Below, piece after piece: positions 33,201 through 43,459 of a stretch of 64,000 nucleotides of DNA; the stretch's first letter is position 1; the number at the start of each line of letters is the position of its first letter. The DNA comes from Pyropia haitanensis (lineage: Eukaryota; Rhodophyta; Bangiophyceae; Bangiales; Bangiaceae), in NCBI GenBank assembly GCA_008729055.1, contig SDUX01000001.1, positions 2,010,623-2,074,622 of the forward strand, given 5' to 3'. The notes under the pieces are model-generated. The model was not told the origin of the DNA, ran no database searches, and saw only the letters and a list, made by a program, of their open reading frames with translations. The translations under genes and the position numbers were made by a program.

Positions 33201-33575
33201 CGAAGCGCGACGAGGCGGGGGGAGAGCGCGGTGGTGTCAGAGCTAGAAGGGAGGAGGCAGCCTTGTCGTAGGCCGGTGCGGCAGCGTTGCTGCCGGACGG
33301 CGGTGGCTGCGCATCTGGTGCCGCGGCCGACCGCTAGGGTCAGGCCGCGGCGACGACCTGTCCGTCTTGCTGTCGCCTCCGCCCGCTGTTCCCCTCCTTG
33401 TCTGGTGCCATTGACGGCGCGGTATCTTGACTCACACCACCCTCACGCTGCCGCCCCTGTCATCTGCAACCCCGCCTAGCCTCCCCACTCACACCCCATC
33501 CCGTCTTCCTCTTTGAATCCGCCACCGTCCGCCACCTACCCCCGACCCACGCCCCCTCCTCTCCGCTTTCGCACT
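30201..33575. other. Interval with unresolved exons, then no clear gene
   Basis: The first kilobase carries the minus-strand coding-like pieces described with the preceding gene. From 31,200 to 33,575 short open frames occur on both strands. One minus-strand frame ending at 31540 starts with non-biased sequence (KPKKPNFSLFIGPLRQP) but soon becomes Arg/Gly noise. I call no gene there. Confidence 0.4.
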
Positions 33576-34475
33576 ATGTCGGCGCACCACGCTGCCCGCG
33601 TCGCCTGCCGCAGAGCCGCGGCAGCCGCCACCCCCGCAGCGGCCGCGGCGCCCCCGACAGCAGTCGTGTCGCCGGCGGAACCATCTGCACGATCCCACGT
33701 CGGCTGGCGCCGCCGCTTCCGCCGCGGCATCCCCTCCAGCCGCTGGCGGCGATCGGAGACGCCACCGCCACCGCCGCTGCCGCCGCCTCCGCCGCCGCCG
33801 CCCGCCGCCGTGGCCCCGCGTGGGCAGCGACTGGCTCCGCTGGCCGGGTCGCCCCTCGCCACCGTGGCCACGAGTGTTGACATTCCCGTCGGAGGCTCGT
33901 CGGCCCCCTGTGGCGTCTTTCCTCTCCTCGGTGGCAGTGTGTCGCCGCCGCAGCCGCCGACGCCGGCGCCCGCCAGTGACGACACTGCCGCCGCCGCGCA
34001 CCAACGGGTGGCCGACTGGATAGCAGCCACCGCCACTGCCGCATCAGCCGCGCCCGCCACGACCGCCGCTGTCGTCAACACCGCTGCGCCGGCGAAAGCC
34101 GTCGCCGCGGCGACGGCCAGCACCTTCACTGCGGGCGAGTTCGCTCCAGTGGCCGAGGGCGGCGCTGGCGCTGCTGCGTGCTCCGTGGCGACAGGTGGCT
34201 CCAGCTGCTGTTTCCCGGTTGCGGCGACGGCGGCGGTGGTAGCAGCGGTGGGGGTGGTGCCCGTCACTGGCGCGGCAGCGGTCTCGAACGCCGCGCCTGG
34301 TCAGGATCGGTTCGCGTTGGTTTGCGCTGGCGATTCTGACGCTTTCGCGGAGCGCGCCGGTGGTGGGGGCGACCTCGCGGGCGGGGACGTGCTCGAGTCG
34401 GCGGCGGCAGGTGCAGCAGCAGTAGCGGATCCCCTGTTTGGGGTGCCCATTCAGGCCTTCCGTCATAGCATCTGA
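33576..34475 (+). CDS. Orphan intronless protein, 299 aa
   Basis: The product is not recognised. The start is the ATG at 33576 (MSAHHAARVACRR). The N-terminus is basic (GWRRRFRRGIPSSRWRR), followed by a Pro run, an Ala/Thr-rich helical middle (HQRVADWIAATATAAS) and a more ordered acidic end (QDRFALVCAGDSDAF, then ADPLFGVPIQAFRHSI). Third codon positions are GC-biased in this frame throughout, and the C-terminal part is the best evidence that it is coding. The antisense strand is also open for 243 codons but reads as Ala/Gly/Arg noise. Confidence 0.5.
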   Translation: MSAHHAARVACRRAAAAATPAAAAAPPTAVVSPAEPSARSHVGWRRRFRRGIPSSRWRRSETPPPPPLPPPPPPPPAAVAPRGQRLAPLAGSPLATVATSVDIPVGGSSAPCGVFPLLGGSVSPPQPPTPAPASDDTAAAAHQRVADWIAATATAASAAPATTAAVVNTAAPAKAVAAATASTFTAGEFAPVAEGGAGAAACSVATGGSSCCFPVAATAAVVAAVGVVPVTGAAAVSNAAPGQDRFALVCAGDSDAFAERAGGGGDLAGGDVLESAAAGAAAVADPLFGVPIQAFRHSI

Positions 34476-35367
34476 CGGCGCCGTCAACCGGGGCTGGCGG
34501 GGGGGAGGGTGCACCGTTTGGGACGATGGCGCCTGGTAGAGACGGGTCGTCTAGGGGCAGCGAGAGCGGCAACGAGAGGACGCCGGCAAGATGCCAGTGA
34601 TGGGGGGATCAACCGTCCGACGGGTCCGCTGAGTTGATCGGCGGCCGCGCCCACCGCGGGCTGCACCCCACGATGTGTGGGGAGGAGGTGTCGACAGACG
34701 CCCCATTTGTGTTTTGTTCCTATCTGATGGACAATAATAGAAGCGAAAGCAAGGGCGTGGTCGTGGACAGCGCCAAGCGATGAGGTCAAGCTGCCTGGTC
34801 AAGCGTGGAAGGACGATGAGGTCTAGCAGCTCCGTTCAAGAGAGAAGAAAAACAAACACCCAGTCAACAGCGTCGTACACTACAGACCGTGAAAAAATAG
34901 TAGGTGGACACCTGTGCCGCCAGGACGACATCATGCATCACAGTTGTTTCCTCGACTATCCACGAGGGGGAGCGCATGACCGCCGATGGACGCCCTTCTT
35001 GCTACGGTCGCCTACGTTCGCGGTCGCTCGACCGCGCAGTTGGCGTTGCGCCGCGCAGTGGCTACTGGACCGCCGTCACGGGAGTACAGGGTGAGGATCA
35101 ATGACATTCTAACAAAGGGCCGCTCCGGTATTCACCGTGATGTTCAAACCCCCGCCCCTTCTTAACAAAAGCAACCCCCCATTCCATGCATACCCTCCAA
35201 AGGCAGTCTCGTCCTCACTCTCACTGCGGCTACCAACGCCGCCGCCGCCACAAGCGCGCGCCAGTCAACACCAAAGCGCTCACCGTCACCATTGCCGTCG
35301 AAGACGCGGCTGGGCCGTCGTGGCTTCTGCCGCATGACGACGGGCGGCCACCCTCGGTCGGCCGCGC
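34476..35367. other. Intergenic
   Basis: Moderate-GC sequence between two orphan genes with facing 3' ends. I see no RNA gene, repeat or credible ORF. Confidence 0.55.
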
Positions 35368-36063
35368 CTAGTGGCCTGCCGACTCACTCACCGCACTGGC
35401 CATGCTCTCCTGGTCGGTCGTGTCCTCGTCCGTGAGCTCCTCATCAGTAGCCCACTCGTTCGTTGGCTCGGTCGCCGCCGCCGCCGACGCCGCCCCGGCC
35501 GCATCTTTCACGCACTCCATCGGGCTCCCCCCCGGCGTGGGCTCTTCCCCTCCACGGCCGCTGCCGCCGTGGTCCGCTCTGTCGTCGGCGCCGCCGCCGG
35601 CGTCGTCGCCGCTCTCGGCGTAATCTGCGGCCCGGTAGCCGCCAGGCAGGTGGTGCCGGTGCCACTCGGCGGTGGCCACGATGCGGACCGCGATTTCGAG
35701 TCGCTCGGGGGAGAGAAACGTCGCGGCGGTGGTGGCGGCGACGGACGGTGGTGGTGGCAACGGTGGCGGCACGGCCGCGACGCCGCGCGCGTCAATGTCA
35801 CTGGAGGCGGCGGCCGCCGCCCCTCCAACCGATGCCGCCGCAGGGGTGGGCTCAACGCGCCCGGACGTTGAAGGCGGAGAGGTGCCGCACACCATGGGCG
35901 ACGAGGTGCCCCAGACCGATGTCCTCGACGCGGGGGAGTCGGGTGATGCGGGGGGCACTTCGGCGGCGGCGGCGTCGAGGAGGTCTGCAAGACCGTTGCC
36001 TCCGCCGCCACCGGCGGCCGCCGCGACCCAAGAGATGGGGATGGGGGCGGCGGGATCGTCCAT
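35368..36063 (-). CDS. Orphan intronless protein with acidic C-terminus, 231 aa
   Basis: The product is not recognised. It starts at ATG 36063 (MDDPAAPIPISWVAAAAGG). The one ordered-looking stretch is FLSPERLEIAVRIVATAEWH followed by LPGGYRAADYAESGDD. The rest is Ala/Pro/Ser/Gly-rich. The C-terminus is strongly acidic (WATDEELTDEDTTDQESM). A 15-G run lies just upstream (about 36116-36130). It could be a small nuclear or regulatory protein, but no domain supports that. Confidence 0.5.
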   Translation of the reverse strand: MDDPAAPIPISWVAAAAGGGGGNGLADLLDAAAAEVPPASPDSPASRTSVWGTSSPMVCGTSPPSTSGRVEPTPAAASVGGAAAAASSDIDARGVAAVPPPLPPPPSVAATTAATFLSPERLEIAVRIVATAEWHRHHLPGGYRAADYAESGDDAGGGADDRADHGGSGRGGEEPTPGGSPMECVKDAAGAASAAAATEPTNEWATDEELTDEDTTDQESMASAVSESAGH

Positions 36064-38451
36064 CGAGGAAAGTGCGGACCGCGCAGGGAAGACGAGGCGG
36101 AAGTGGAAGTGGCGAGGGGGGGGGGGGGGGAAGGTTCAATCTTGCCAGCCAACACGCCGCGCTTCACTCACGTTGGCGATGGTGACCGGCGGTTATGCAC
36201 CTTAGATGGCAGACCCCCTGACGCGGCGCGGAAAGTTTGGTAGGGGGCGTACCGGAGCGCGCGGCGAATGCGCGAGTGGTCTTGGCTGCGGCGGGTCCCG
36301 CGCCTCGCATCGCTCCCGGTTTGCAGCCACGCTTCGATGGCCCCCCTGGACCTGCAGGTGTCCCGGCGTTACTAACGCGTGAGCAAAGGCCCCATGCACA
36401 GAAGCACGTTGGGGGCGGCAACTGTACGCGGATCCGTCCAGGGTTGTAGGCGCCGCGCGGTGACTGGCGCGCGGTCTGCTCAATGCAATCCCCCTGCGCA
36501 TTCAGTCTATCCGGCTTTGCCGGACTCCAAGCGGCACCGCGCTTCACATTCTCAGTGCCATCTCCCCAAGACGCGATAGCAAAGGGCCTTGCGCCAAGGC
36601 GGGTGTCAAACACACACCCTGCCATCCAGACTAGCCCCCCCCGTCGTCACCTCCACAACTCCAGCCTCGAAGGCGGCGGTCACGTCGACGCTTGCGCGGG
36701 AGCGCTCCAGTATCTCGGCCAGCAGGCAGCGACCTGCCCTGACGCTCGCGCGCCACGACCAGATGCGAGGACCTGCCCTACCCAGCCGCGCATTCCGGGT
36801 TGTTTGCTGGCAATTGGAGAGAAGCGGGACCCGCTTCTAACCGGGGCTGAAGTGTCTCGCGCTCGGTCCTGCGCCCGCAGCCACACACCCATTTGCGTCG
36901 CACAGGCCGATCGGCGGCAGGCATCCGTTCCCCGCCGCCCCCTCTTCTCTGTACCCCGGTCCCGCCAAGTCGCGACGGGGTGCCCACCCTGGAGGGACCT
37001 TTCCGAGTGTGAGGCCGCGCAAGTCCCGCAGCCTCGGAGGCCAGCTACATATCCAAGTGCGTGCAGTTGGGGCGGGTGCGGATAAGCGGAAGGGGATGAA
37101 CAGGGAGCGGTTTGCCACCCGTCGACCCGAGCGGGCGTGAGCGCTTTCCGCAACAGGTGCTATGTTCACCCCACTTTGGTTCCGACTTGGTCCGCATTTG
37201 GGCTGCCCCGCCAGGGGATAATTTAGTGGGCTTAGCCGAGTCCTGGTATCGAAAGGGGCGGGCTGGCCCGTCGGGGCTGATCCCAAAAAGAGGGGGCGCC
37301 ACTACGCATCTCTTAAATACATTTATCACAATGAAACTGAACTGTATCAAGAGAGAAACCGAATCCCGCCCGACGACAGCGGCGCGCAGTCACGCCCCTC
37401 TGGCGCAGGCGCGTCACCCCGGCGTAAGGACCATGGCAGCCGCAGTGACGGCCACGACGCAGCGGCTGTCCACCAGACACGCCGTCTGCGCTCTTCCCCA
37501 GGGCACTTGTGTTCCGTTCCCGTCGAGCGGGCCTACACCCGATCGCGTCGTTGTCGGAACACCGCCAACCGCCGCCGTTGACGTCATGGAGAGGGAGGGG
37601 CGGAAAGGGGCGACTGGGGGGGGGTGCCGTTGGTCGCCGACCGTATGCCACGCGTCCACAATGGCGAGGTGTGCTCTGGCTATGCGCATGTGGTGTCCAA
37701 GGCGGGATGGGAGGGGAAACGGGCCGCTCATTGCCTCTCGTTCACCCACACCGCCCCCCGCCCGTCACGGATCTCCGCTTGACGCAGGCGCTCTTCCATG
37801 CTTCGTTACCCGCCTCGTGAGAGCGTGGTGCCGCTGCTCAGACGGCAGACTTGTGCGGGTGTGCTGCCAGCTGGCGGGGATCTCACAGGACGGCCCTCTT
37901 CCCACCAGTCCCCATTGCCAGTTGGCCTGCGCAGCCGCAGCGCAGCCTGGGCGAGGCGCCAGTTCTATGAGGATGGCAACGGCTTGAGTGGCGTGCGTGG
38001 CCCGTCACACATCGGCGTTCGGAGTCCATCTTTTCCCTACCCCCGCGCTGCATCTCTCAGAGAGGCTCTTTGCCAGTCTCCTCTCGTGCGCAGTGTGACT
38101 CAGGCAGTTCCCGCTCCAGAGAACGCTCTGCCCCTTGGGTGGAGTGGGTCGGCCTCCCCCCGCTGCCGCGCCGCTCACAGCCGCAGACCGCCGCGGAAGG
38201 TCGACTTGCGCGTCCTGCTGCAAGCGTGCTGCCGCCGCCTCCGGTGACCTCTCTTTGCCGAGCTCTGGTCATTGCTGCCGTCTCTGGTCTGGGTCCCCAT
38301 CCTCGCGGCTGTCCCGCTTGACTGTCACTTTCACTGCTGAGGCGACTCACCCCCCCCTGCGCAGACGGTCGACGTTTGAACGCCAATATCTGCATCTGCG
38401 GAGCTTCACTCTCTTTGTTGCCCTAAGCCACCACCGTCACCACACACACCC
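36064..38451. other. Gene-poor interval
   Basis: Mixed-composition sequence with many short overlapping open frames on both strands. No frame keeps biased third positions over more than about 60 codons. A low-GC patch at about 37,300-37,350 may be regulatory. I see no supportable gene, RNA gene or repeat. Confidence 0.5.
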
Positions 38452-39291
38452 ATGGCGTCTTCCAACACCTTTCTGCAGGATGCGGCGCGTGGAACGCCTC
38501 CGCTTGACCACAATGATGACGAGGAGGCCGCCGCTTCTCCCGTGCTTTCCCGGACCCGGCGGGTCCCGTACGTTCGCGGCGGCCGCCGCGGCGGCACCCA
38601 CGTCGGCGAGAGCGGTACCCGGGTCAAGGACGCGAAGCGCGCCGCAGCCGCAGTGGACCAGCCGGATTGCCTCCGCCGCGCACTGCGTTGGATGTTCCCC
38701 CGGGCGGGTGGGGTGCCCACTGTCGTTTTCTGGGCAACGCGCAAGGCCTACCCGCACCGGGCGTTCCCGTCGTCGTCCGTGCCGTTGGGGGTGTCTCCTG
38801 GAGCGAAAGCTGCGGCGGGGAAGCGAGGCTCGCCCATGCGGGGGCCATTGGTCAATGGGTTGGCCCCGGGCACGGCTGTCGATGTCGCTGCGGTCCGCGA
38901 CCCTCCCTTGACGGTCGCCGCTGCGTCATCACCGGAGCCACTGTTGCCGCAGTGGCCGACTACTGCAGAATCTGGCGACGACCCTGACCTCTCCCCCCGT
39001 GCCTTGACGCAAGACTTCTACGAAGAGCCGCTGTCGCGGGAGGACCCCGGCGATGCGTGCACGGAAGCGCGGGCGACCGCCATGGCGGCCATGAACGATG
39101 GCGACGACGATCCGGGTATGATGCGGGCAGTGACCCCCGACCGCTCCGAGCTGGATGAGCCGTCGGATGTCGACACGACGCATCAAACGGCTGCGACCCG
39201 AATGAAGGAATACTTTTTGGCTGTGCAGCGGGAGCGTCAAGCGGCGGTCTCTCACAGGCCGCCACGAGCCACGCGTGGCGTCCTGAATTGA
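38452..39291 (+). CDS. Orphan intronless protein, 279 aa
   Basis: The product is not recognised. It starts at ATG 38452 (MASSNTFLQDAARGTPP) and ends at TGA 39289-39291. There is a basic region (RTRRVPYVRGGRRGG), a central LRRALRWMFPRAGGVPTVVFW segment, then a mostly acidic Asp/Glu/Ser tail (SGDDPDLSPRALTQDFYEEP, NDGDDDPGMMRAVTP, DRSELDEPSDVDTTH) and a final helix MKEYFLAVQRERQAAV. The amino acid balance is good and unlike the shadow frames. It is followed directly by a low-GC 3' flank. Confidence 0.58.
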   Translation: MASSNTFLQDAARGTPPLDHNDDEEAAASPVLSRTRRVPYVRGGRRGGTHVGESGTRVKDAKRAAAAVDQPDCLRRALRWMFPRAGGVPTVVFWATRKAYPHRAFPSSSVPLGVSPGAKAAAGKRGSPMRGPLVNGLAPGTAVDVAAVRDPPLTVAAASSPEPLLPQWPTTAESGDDPDLSPRALTQDFYEEPLSREDPGDACTEARATAMAAMNDGDDDPGMMRAVTPDRSELDEPSDVDTTHQTAATRMKEYFLAVQRERQAAVSHRPPRATRGVLN

Positions 39292-42124
39292 AGGATGACT
39301 GGGGCCTCGACGGTGGCGACATGGGCTGTGCGCTTCTGCATGAGAATGATTGTACATGTAAAGTACTCTTACACTTTGTCTCTCCTGCATGTGTTATCAC
39401 AAGGTGAGCCTCGTCAGAATGAACTCCGCCGCTGCTCTGTCACCTACAACTGGAAGAAAGAACAACGACGATGTGCGAGCGAGGAGGACATCCAATTGTC
39501 TGCACCGCATCCTTCAAAGCTACAACAGCCGTCCTTAGGGCATCAACTCTGAGCATACTACTACATCTTCATTCACGCTCAGCTCATTGCTCACGCGATA
39601 GAGAGAACAGGTCCTGTCGTTCTGTGAAATTTTCCTCTATCCGAGCCGTCGCGTCGGCAAAGAGAACAGTCCCATCTGAGTTGGTTGTTATTGGAAACGC
39701 AACTATAGGATGGGGTAGGTAGGACCCGGCCGCGGCCCTATAAGGTTGGGGATGAGAGGATCCCAATGGAGTCCTCGGCCCGGCGTGGCGCATTTCGGGG
39801 GCGCCCGGCGTGGCCGGCGGTCGACCATTGCCCCGGGAAACGGTCAATCTCCCTCGAGCGGCCGACCCGCAGGCCCCGCCGCGAACCTGGCCCACGGTGC
39901 CTCTGTACACACAAGGGGCGCCCGATCATTTCCCTTCATGGGGGCAAGTCGCAGCCGACCCTTGGTGGGTGGCGGCTTCTTTGTAGCCCACTGCAACGGG
40001 CTGTATCGAAAATCGTCCTCTGAGGCAACCCGACCGTGTATGTGGAGATACGTGTTTTTCCTCAAAAGAACTGAGTGGGTGGAAGGAAACGGATGAGTTG
40101 TAGATGGAGCAAGGAAGAACAGTAACAGGAGCAGGCGGGTTCCTGCCGGGCCAGCGCCCCTCCTTCCCCGCCCGCAACCCCAACCCCGCCATTTCGGGGC
40201 ATGCCTTTGCCGACGGGCCCGCCGTGGCGTCGGCCACCGCCCGGCAGAAGAGGAGGGAGGGGGGGATAGGAGGGGGCGCAAGAAGGCGACGACGGGCAGG
40301 GGTGGGAGGGCGGCAGTGGGGTGACTGCGCGACATCCGGAAGGGGCGTGACTATATCTGCCATCGCGCAGTCATTCTTCTTTGCTTGACTCCCCGTTGGC
40401 CGCGCCGTTGCGCCATTCGAAACGGAGCGGACGCCAACGCCCAAACTATCCAAAATTTTGTGATTTAAGTTAAACTATTACGGTATTGGTAGCACAATGA
40501 AAGTCACCGATTCGTGCCGCTCTCCCGCCGCGCGCCGCGTGCCCGCCACTCCACGCATGGTCGCCACAGCAGCGTCGCATGCGCCCGCCGAGGGCCGCCT
40601 CCACCACGCCTGCCTCTGGGGGCGCGTGGTTCTATCCGACGGGCTGGACCCCTAGGCCGACCGCCCCTCGTTTTCCGGGTGCGATTGAGGGGGAAGGGCT
40701 ATCGCGCGGCACCCCGAGAGCGAGCCGTCGCCCTCTTCAGCGGCTTTTTCTTTTGGATCAACACACTTGTTGGGCGTTGCCCTCCCCCACCCCCTCCAGA
40801 CCGCATCCAGTGAAGTCTACGGGACAATCTCGGCCAGCTGGCGCGGGGCGGACTACACAGCCGTGGATGACTTTGGATGGGGGGCCCCTGTAGCGGCTGG
40901 CAAGGGTGGCTGCCAGCCCTTGACTGCGCCTTCCATTGGATTTTCAGACCCCCCTCATCACTTCCGTCTCCACTCCGGCCGTCCACTATGACAGTGGGCC
41001 TACAGTCTTGCGATCGCGGCCGCGCCGGATATCCCACTTCCTTTCCCGCGCAGTTGTGCCGCGGCTGTCTGCTGCAGAAGACAGTCGCGGGCCGTCACGC
41101 GGTTGCAGTGCGGACAGCACATACCGGCACCCTGCGCCAGCCGGCAACGCTACCCGCCCCCCCGCCCACCTCCGCCCTTAACACCACACCCGATCAGCGA
41201 TCGACGCTTGTGCCCCATTGGCGTTCTACCACAGCCTGCGCCACAGGACGACAGCCTTGCGCCACGCCGGGTGAGCCCGGCCTGCATGGTGCGACGTCTG
41301 GACCACGCTGCGCCACACAAAAGTCGCCCTTCCCCGCCCCCCCCCCCCTTCCTCTAGCCCCTCTCCCATTACGAGGCGCACGAGGCTACCCCGATGACGA
41401 GGGAGTCAGCCCCGTTGCGCCACTGGGGCACGCAAACATGTCCCAATGTCGAGGCCTCTGGCGCTGGTCCTTGCGTCAGCTGCTTCGCACATATCCAAGG
41501 GGAGGGCGTGTGGGTCGAGCACCCACACTGGAAATGAGGTGGAGGCTTGCGGGAGCGCGAGATTAGCGGCGCCAACACCACCATCCTCACTGGACGCTTT
41601 CACGTAGAATGGGAGGTGCAGCGGGCAGGGTTGAGGTGAAGTGGCGGGGGGCGACAGCGCGACGACTGCGGGCTGCGCGCTTCCTGCCCCACGCTTCTTT
41701 CAACTCACAAGTTCGGCAGTGTCTGCACAGTCCACCTGTGAGGCGCGGTCCACGGGGTTCCAAACAAGCAACGCCGGGGTGGCAAGCCACCCACCCCCCG
41801 CCAGGACCCGGCTGCTGGCGCATACTGAAACGCCATCCGTCGCCGCCATAAGTGGCTGCGGTCGCCCGCCGACAGCTGCGCCATCCCCTTTCTCCTCGCC
41901 CGCCGCTTCTCCCCCCTTCACCACTGAGGAAGGCCACCGATCCTCCCGCGCCGTCCACGGCCTGTGGTAGACCACCACCCCTTTTGCTTGCGGTCTTCCC
42001 CTGTTCCACGTACTCATTTCTCCTCCCGACCGCCGCCAAAGCCTTACCTATCGGGTTCGTTCACGCCAAGGGTTCTCATCGCTTCCCCATTCAAGAAGGA
42101 CCCGCAGCTGGAGCATCAATAGTC
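39292..42124. other. Gene-poor interval
   Basis: Starts with a low-GC 3' flank (39,330-39,700), then mixed sequence. An AT-rich patch lies at about 40,450-40,500. Short open frames occur on both strands without coherent products. I see no gene, tRNA or element. Confidence 0.5.
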
Positions 42125-42973
42125 ATGGCCCCCCCCGGCACCCGGCGTGCCGCCATGGCCAACCGCATCAGCGCCGTTGTTCGCCGCCGGACCACGGCCG
42201 GCCGCCGCGAAGCCGACGAAGTGATGCGGCCGAGCCGGCTGCGGCGACTCTTCAGCGGCTGCAACCTGCTCCCACGGTTTTCTTCTGGCGGCGCGTGGCC
42301 AGACGAAGGGCACCAAGTGTGGCCGCCCACTGTTTCGTCATCTTCGTCGACGTGGTCTTCTGACCGGACTGCCGTGACGGAGCCGACGGAATGGCCGTTG
42401 ACGGGCGTGTTGGTCAGCCGGGCGGCCCCGGTAGCGACCGTCGAGGCCGCCGCCACCGGCGTCCGCCACACTGCCTACGTCGACGCGCTGCACGCGTGTC
42501 GCTCGGAGTCTGTGCCGCTGAGGGACCTCCGCTACGAGGCCACCGTCGCGTGGGTGCGGGAGACCGCCGTGGAGTCCGCCCGAGGCAGCTCGCTTGCCAA
42601 CCCCATGGGGCCGCTCCTCTGTCTGTCCTGCGCAGTGCCTCCCCCGATGGCGTGGTGGCGGTCGCGACGGGGCCCCAAGGCACCCCTCTATGTACGCTAC
42701 TGCGCCAACACGCACGTTCCGCGGGGTGGACAAGCCGAGCCCGACGCACCCTTTCCCAACATGCAACCCGCGCGGAATGAAGTTGGCAAGCTCATGGGAT
42801 GGTGGTCGCCGTGGCCGAGGTCAATGCTCTTCAATGATTACGTCGCCGCCCTCAGGCGCGCAATGTACCCCGACTGGGCGCAACCGACGCAGCCGTTTAC
42901 TTTTGACGCCAGTGTGATCGGGGGTATGCGGCTGTCCGTGTACGCGCCATCCGGGTCCGCATACTACATTTAG
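42125..42973 (+). CDS. Orphan intronless protein, 282 aa
   Basis: The product is not recognised. It starts at ATG 42125 (MAPPGTRRAAMANRISAVV). The N-terminus is basic (VRRRTTAGRREADEVMRPSR). A balanced, folded-looking middle follows: TAYVDALHACRSESVPLRD, LRYEATVAWVRETAVESA and APLYVRYCANTHVPRGG. The C-terminus is rich in aromatics: KLMGWWSPWPRSMLFNDYV, AALRRAMYPDWAQPTQPFTF and SVYAPSGSAYYI. Six or more Trp residues and balanced composition make it the most protein-like of the orphan genes here. A low-GC 3' flank follows. Confidence 0.62.
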   Translation: MAPPGTRRAAMANRISAVVRRRTTAGRREADEVMRPSRLRRLFSGCNLLPRFSSGGAWPDEGHQVWPPTVSSSSSTWSSDRTAVTEPTEWPLTGVLVSRAAPVATVEAAATGVRHTAYVDALHACRSESVPLRDLRYEATVAWVRETAVESARGSSLANPMGPLLCLSCAVPPPMAWWRSRRGPKAPLYVRYCANTHVPRGGQAEPDAPFPNMQPARNEVGKLMGWWSPWPRSMLFNDYVAALRRAMYPDWAQPTQPFTFDASVIGGMRLSVYAPSGSAYYI

Positions 42974-43459
42974 ACGTCTTTCGTCAAGACAAGGAAGAGA
43001 GGAGGGGGAGGGGGCTGTGAAGCCAGGGGCCTTGAAGACTGCTCAGCGTGACCGAGAGAGAGTACTCGTCTGCTTCGTTCTGCTTGTTCTGCTTTGTTTG
43101 CATTGCTTTTGTATTTTACTGTACGTGTCTGAATTTCATCCAAGAGAAGATAGTCAACTTGCGTCACTGTCTCGCGACCTCGCTTGAGCACTGCTGGGCC
43201 AGTGTGTGGAATTTGTCAGTGTCAGTCATTCGGGAGAAGTATCAGGCAACGGCAGATAATTCTTCGCAATGGCCACCTCGCTGGCAAGAGATGTGGCCTG
43301 GGCGACAAGTGTGACACCACACGGCTGGGTCGTCGTCGCGTTGCGTTCCGTTGTGCCCACTGCTGTTGGCACTTGTTCGCCGTCTTCCCCCTTGTGGCAG
43401 TTCCTTCCGCGGCCAGGAAATTGGCGGCCCAGCAGCAGCAGCCGCCTTTTCAGGGCATC
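42974..43459. other. Promoter/5' flank of UFD1
   Basis: A comparatively low-GC spacer with T-rich stretches. A second ATG at 43269 opens a different frame and does not lead into the UFD1 domain. Confidence 0.5.

Noticed and set aside
34780..35094. Plus-strand ORF of 104 codons
   Set aside because: No GC bias at third positions and no coherent composition. Its length is expected by chance.
36164..37350. Possible gene or element remnant from several overlapping ORFs
   Set aside because: Frames on both strands interrupt each other, no terminal repeats are visible, and no segment resembles transposase or reverse transcriptase.
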